Source of the DNA: Leisingera caerulea DSM 24564
Lineage (GTDB): Bacteria; Pseudomonadota; Alphaproteobacteria; Rhodobacterales; Rhodobacteraceae
Assembly: GCF_000473325.1 (NCBI RefSeq)
Contig: NZ_KI421514.1
Location: 66,340 to 130,339, forward strand
Reading direction: 5' to 3'
DNA length: 64,000 bases
Under the pieces are notes generated by a model. The model did no database searches and was not told the origin of the DNA. It worked only from the letters and a program-made list of their open reading frames with translations. This document shows positions 63,141 through 64,000 of the stretch, piece by piece (position 1 is the first letter of the stretch; every line of letters starts with the position of its first letter). The translations under genes and the position numbers were made by a program.

Positions 63141-64000
63141 ATGGACGCCATTCTCCTGCAAATCCTGAACGGGCTCGACAAGGGCTCGGCCTATGCGCTG
63201 ATCGCGCTGGGATTGACACTTATTTTCGGCACGCTGGGCGTGGTGAACTTTGCCCATGGGGCCCTGTTCATGATCGGCGCCTTCTGCGCCGTCACCCTGC
63301 AGCGCATTCTGAACCTCAGCTTTGAAGTCGTCGACGAGACCCAGACCGACTTCCTCGGCAACCCGCTCAAGGTGAAAACCCCCTATGTCGAGGCCTGGTT
63401 CGGCCCCGAGTTCGGCGGTGCCATCATCGACTGGGCGGTGCCGCTGGCGATCCTCTTTGCGATCCCGATCATGATCGGCGTCGGCTATGTGATGGAGCGC
63501 GGGCTGATCAAGCATTTCTACAAACGCCCCCATGCAGACCAGATCCTGGTGACCTTCGGCCTCGCCATCGTGCTGCAGGAAGTGGTCAAGTATTTCTACG
63601 GCGCCAACCCGATCCAGACCCCGGCGCCGGACGCGCTGAACGGGGTGATGAACCTGGGCGCCGTGATCGGCATGGACATCATCTATCCGGTCTGGCGCGT
63701 TGTCTATTTCTTCTTTGCCGTGCTGATCATCGGCGGCATCTTCAGCTTCCTGCAGTTCACCACCTTCGGCATGGTGGTGCGGGCAGGCATGGCCGACCGC
63801 GAGACCGTGGGCCTTCTGGGCATCAACATCGACCGCCGCTTTACCATCATGTTCGGCATCGCCGCCGCTGTCGCGGGTCTGGCCGGCGTCATGTACACGC
63901 CGATCAACTCGCCCAACTATCACATGGGCATGGACTTCCTGGTCCTCAGCTTCGTGGTGGTGGTCGTCGGCGGCATGGGCTCCCTGCCCGGCGCGGTGCT
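63141..64000 (+). CDS. ABC transporter permease, LivH type (cut by window edge)
   Basis: The ATG at 63141 follows GGTGGGA and the frame is open to the window end, so 286 residues are visible. It starts MDAILLQILNGLDKGSAYAL; hydrophobic helices and GLTLIFGTLGVVNFAHGALF are typical of branched-chain amino acid/urea permeases. VRAGMADRETVGLLGINIDR is the ATPase-contact loop. It pairs with the Tat-exported binding protein. Confidence 0.92.
   Translation, partial: MDAILLQILNGLDKGSAYALIALGLTLIFGTLGVVNFAHGALFMIGAFCAVTLQRILNLSFEVVDETQTDFLGNPLKVKTPYVEAWFGPEFGGAIIDWAVPLAILFAIPIMIGVGYVMERGLIKHFYKRPHADQILVTFGLAIVLQEVVKYFYGANPIQTPAPDALNGVMNLGAVIGMDIIYPVWRVVYFFFAVLIIGGIFSFLQFTTFGMVVRAGMADRETVGLLGINIDRRFTIMFGIAAAVAGLAGVMYTPINSPNYHMGMDFLVLSFVVVVVGGMGSLPGAV

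Overview
The window is GC-rich, densely coding chromosomal DNA from an alphaproteobacterium. The gene content (soxBDAG sarcosine oxidase, TRAP transport, DUF2312/GapR-like protein, DUF1289, CcmI, a host-attachment family protein, and a reductive pyrimidine operon with a RutR-type regulator) points to the marine Roseobacter group (Rhodobacterales; Leisingera, Phaeobacter or Ruegeria-like). I saw no rRNA, tRNA, CRISPR array, insertion sequence or prophage. Protein families are assigned from motifs and remembered family features only.

Layout. 0-8.7 kb: tail of a chemoreceptor, an Atm1-type ABC exporter, a LysM protein, a LOG-family protein overlapping a RarD-type transporter, a host-attachment protein, Fe/Mn superoxide dismutase and two small secreted paralogues. 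8.9-14.1 kb: sarcosine oxidase operon soxB-D-A-G. 14.3-16.3 kb: ccmI-ruvX-DUF1289. 16.3-16.8 kb: a gene-poor gap holding a perfect 22-bp palindrome. 16.8-19.5 kb: a PhyH-like dioxygenase, a TauE/SafE permease and dusA. 19.8-22.95 kb: a DctPQM TRAP transporter. 23.4-32.4 kb: an acetate/short-chain-acid cluster on the + strand (acetyl-CoA synthetase, adenylate kinase, two-subunit sodium symporter, cNMP/CBS/nucleotidyltransferase protein, membrane-anchored PAS plus DnaQ exonuclease). 32.5-34 kb: a flavin reductase and an iron-sulfur protein.

34.1-44.7 kb is a reductive pyrimidine catabolism locus: a THI5-like ABC importer, dihydropyrimidinase, N-carbamoyl-beta-alanine amidohydrolase, RutR-like regulator, and PreA/PreT dihydropyrimidine dehydrogenase. 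A perfect 7-2-7 RutR-type palindrome lies between the hydrolase and regulator genes, with two weaker sites of the same geometry before the importer and preT. 44.8-45.9 kb: a ChrR-type cupin and a RidA protein.

46.0-51.5 kb is the most unusual region. Four overlapping genes encode a HAD-UbiA fusion, a GtrA protein, a DprE1-like oxidase and a DprE2-like reductase, divergent from a large GT-C-like membrane protein. The set resembles the mycobacterial decaprenylphosphoryl-arabinose pathway plus a possible pentosyltransferase. 51.6-55 kb: a GapR-like protein, small proteins, and a persulfide/sulfur module. 55.2-56.6 kb: a FliM/FliN-family protein.

56.6-61.4 kb: a sensor histidine kinase fused to a sodium:solute symporter (CrbS/CbrA/MxtR type), a small membrane protein, a receiver-only response regulator and an ScfR-family (RamB/PccR-like) regulator of short-chain acyl-CoA metabolism. 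These may control the acetyl-CoA synthetase cluster 30 kb away; that link is inference. The window closes with a Tat-exported ABC binding protein and the start of its LivH-type permease.
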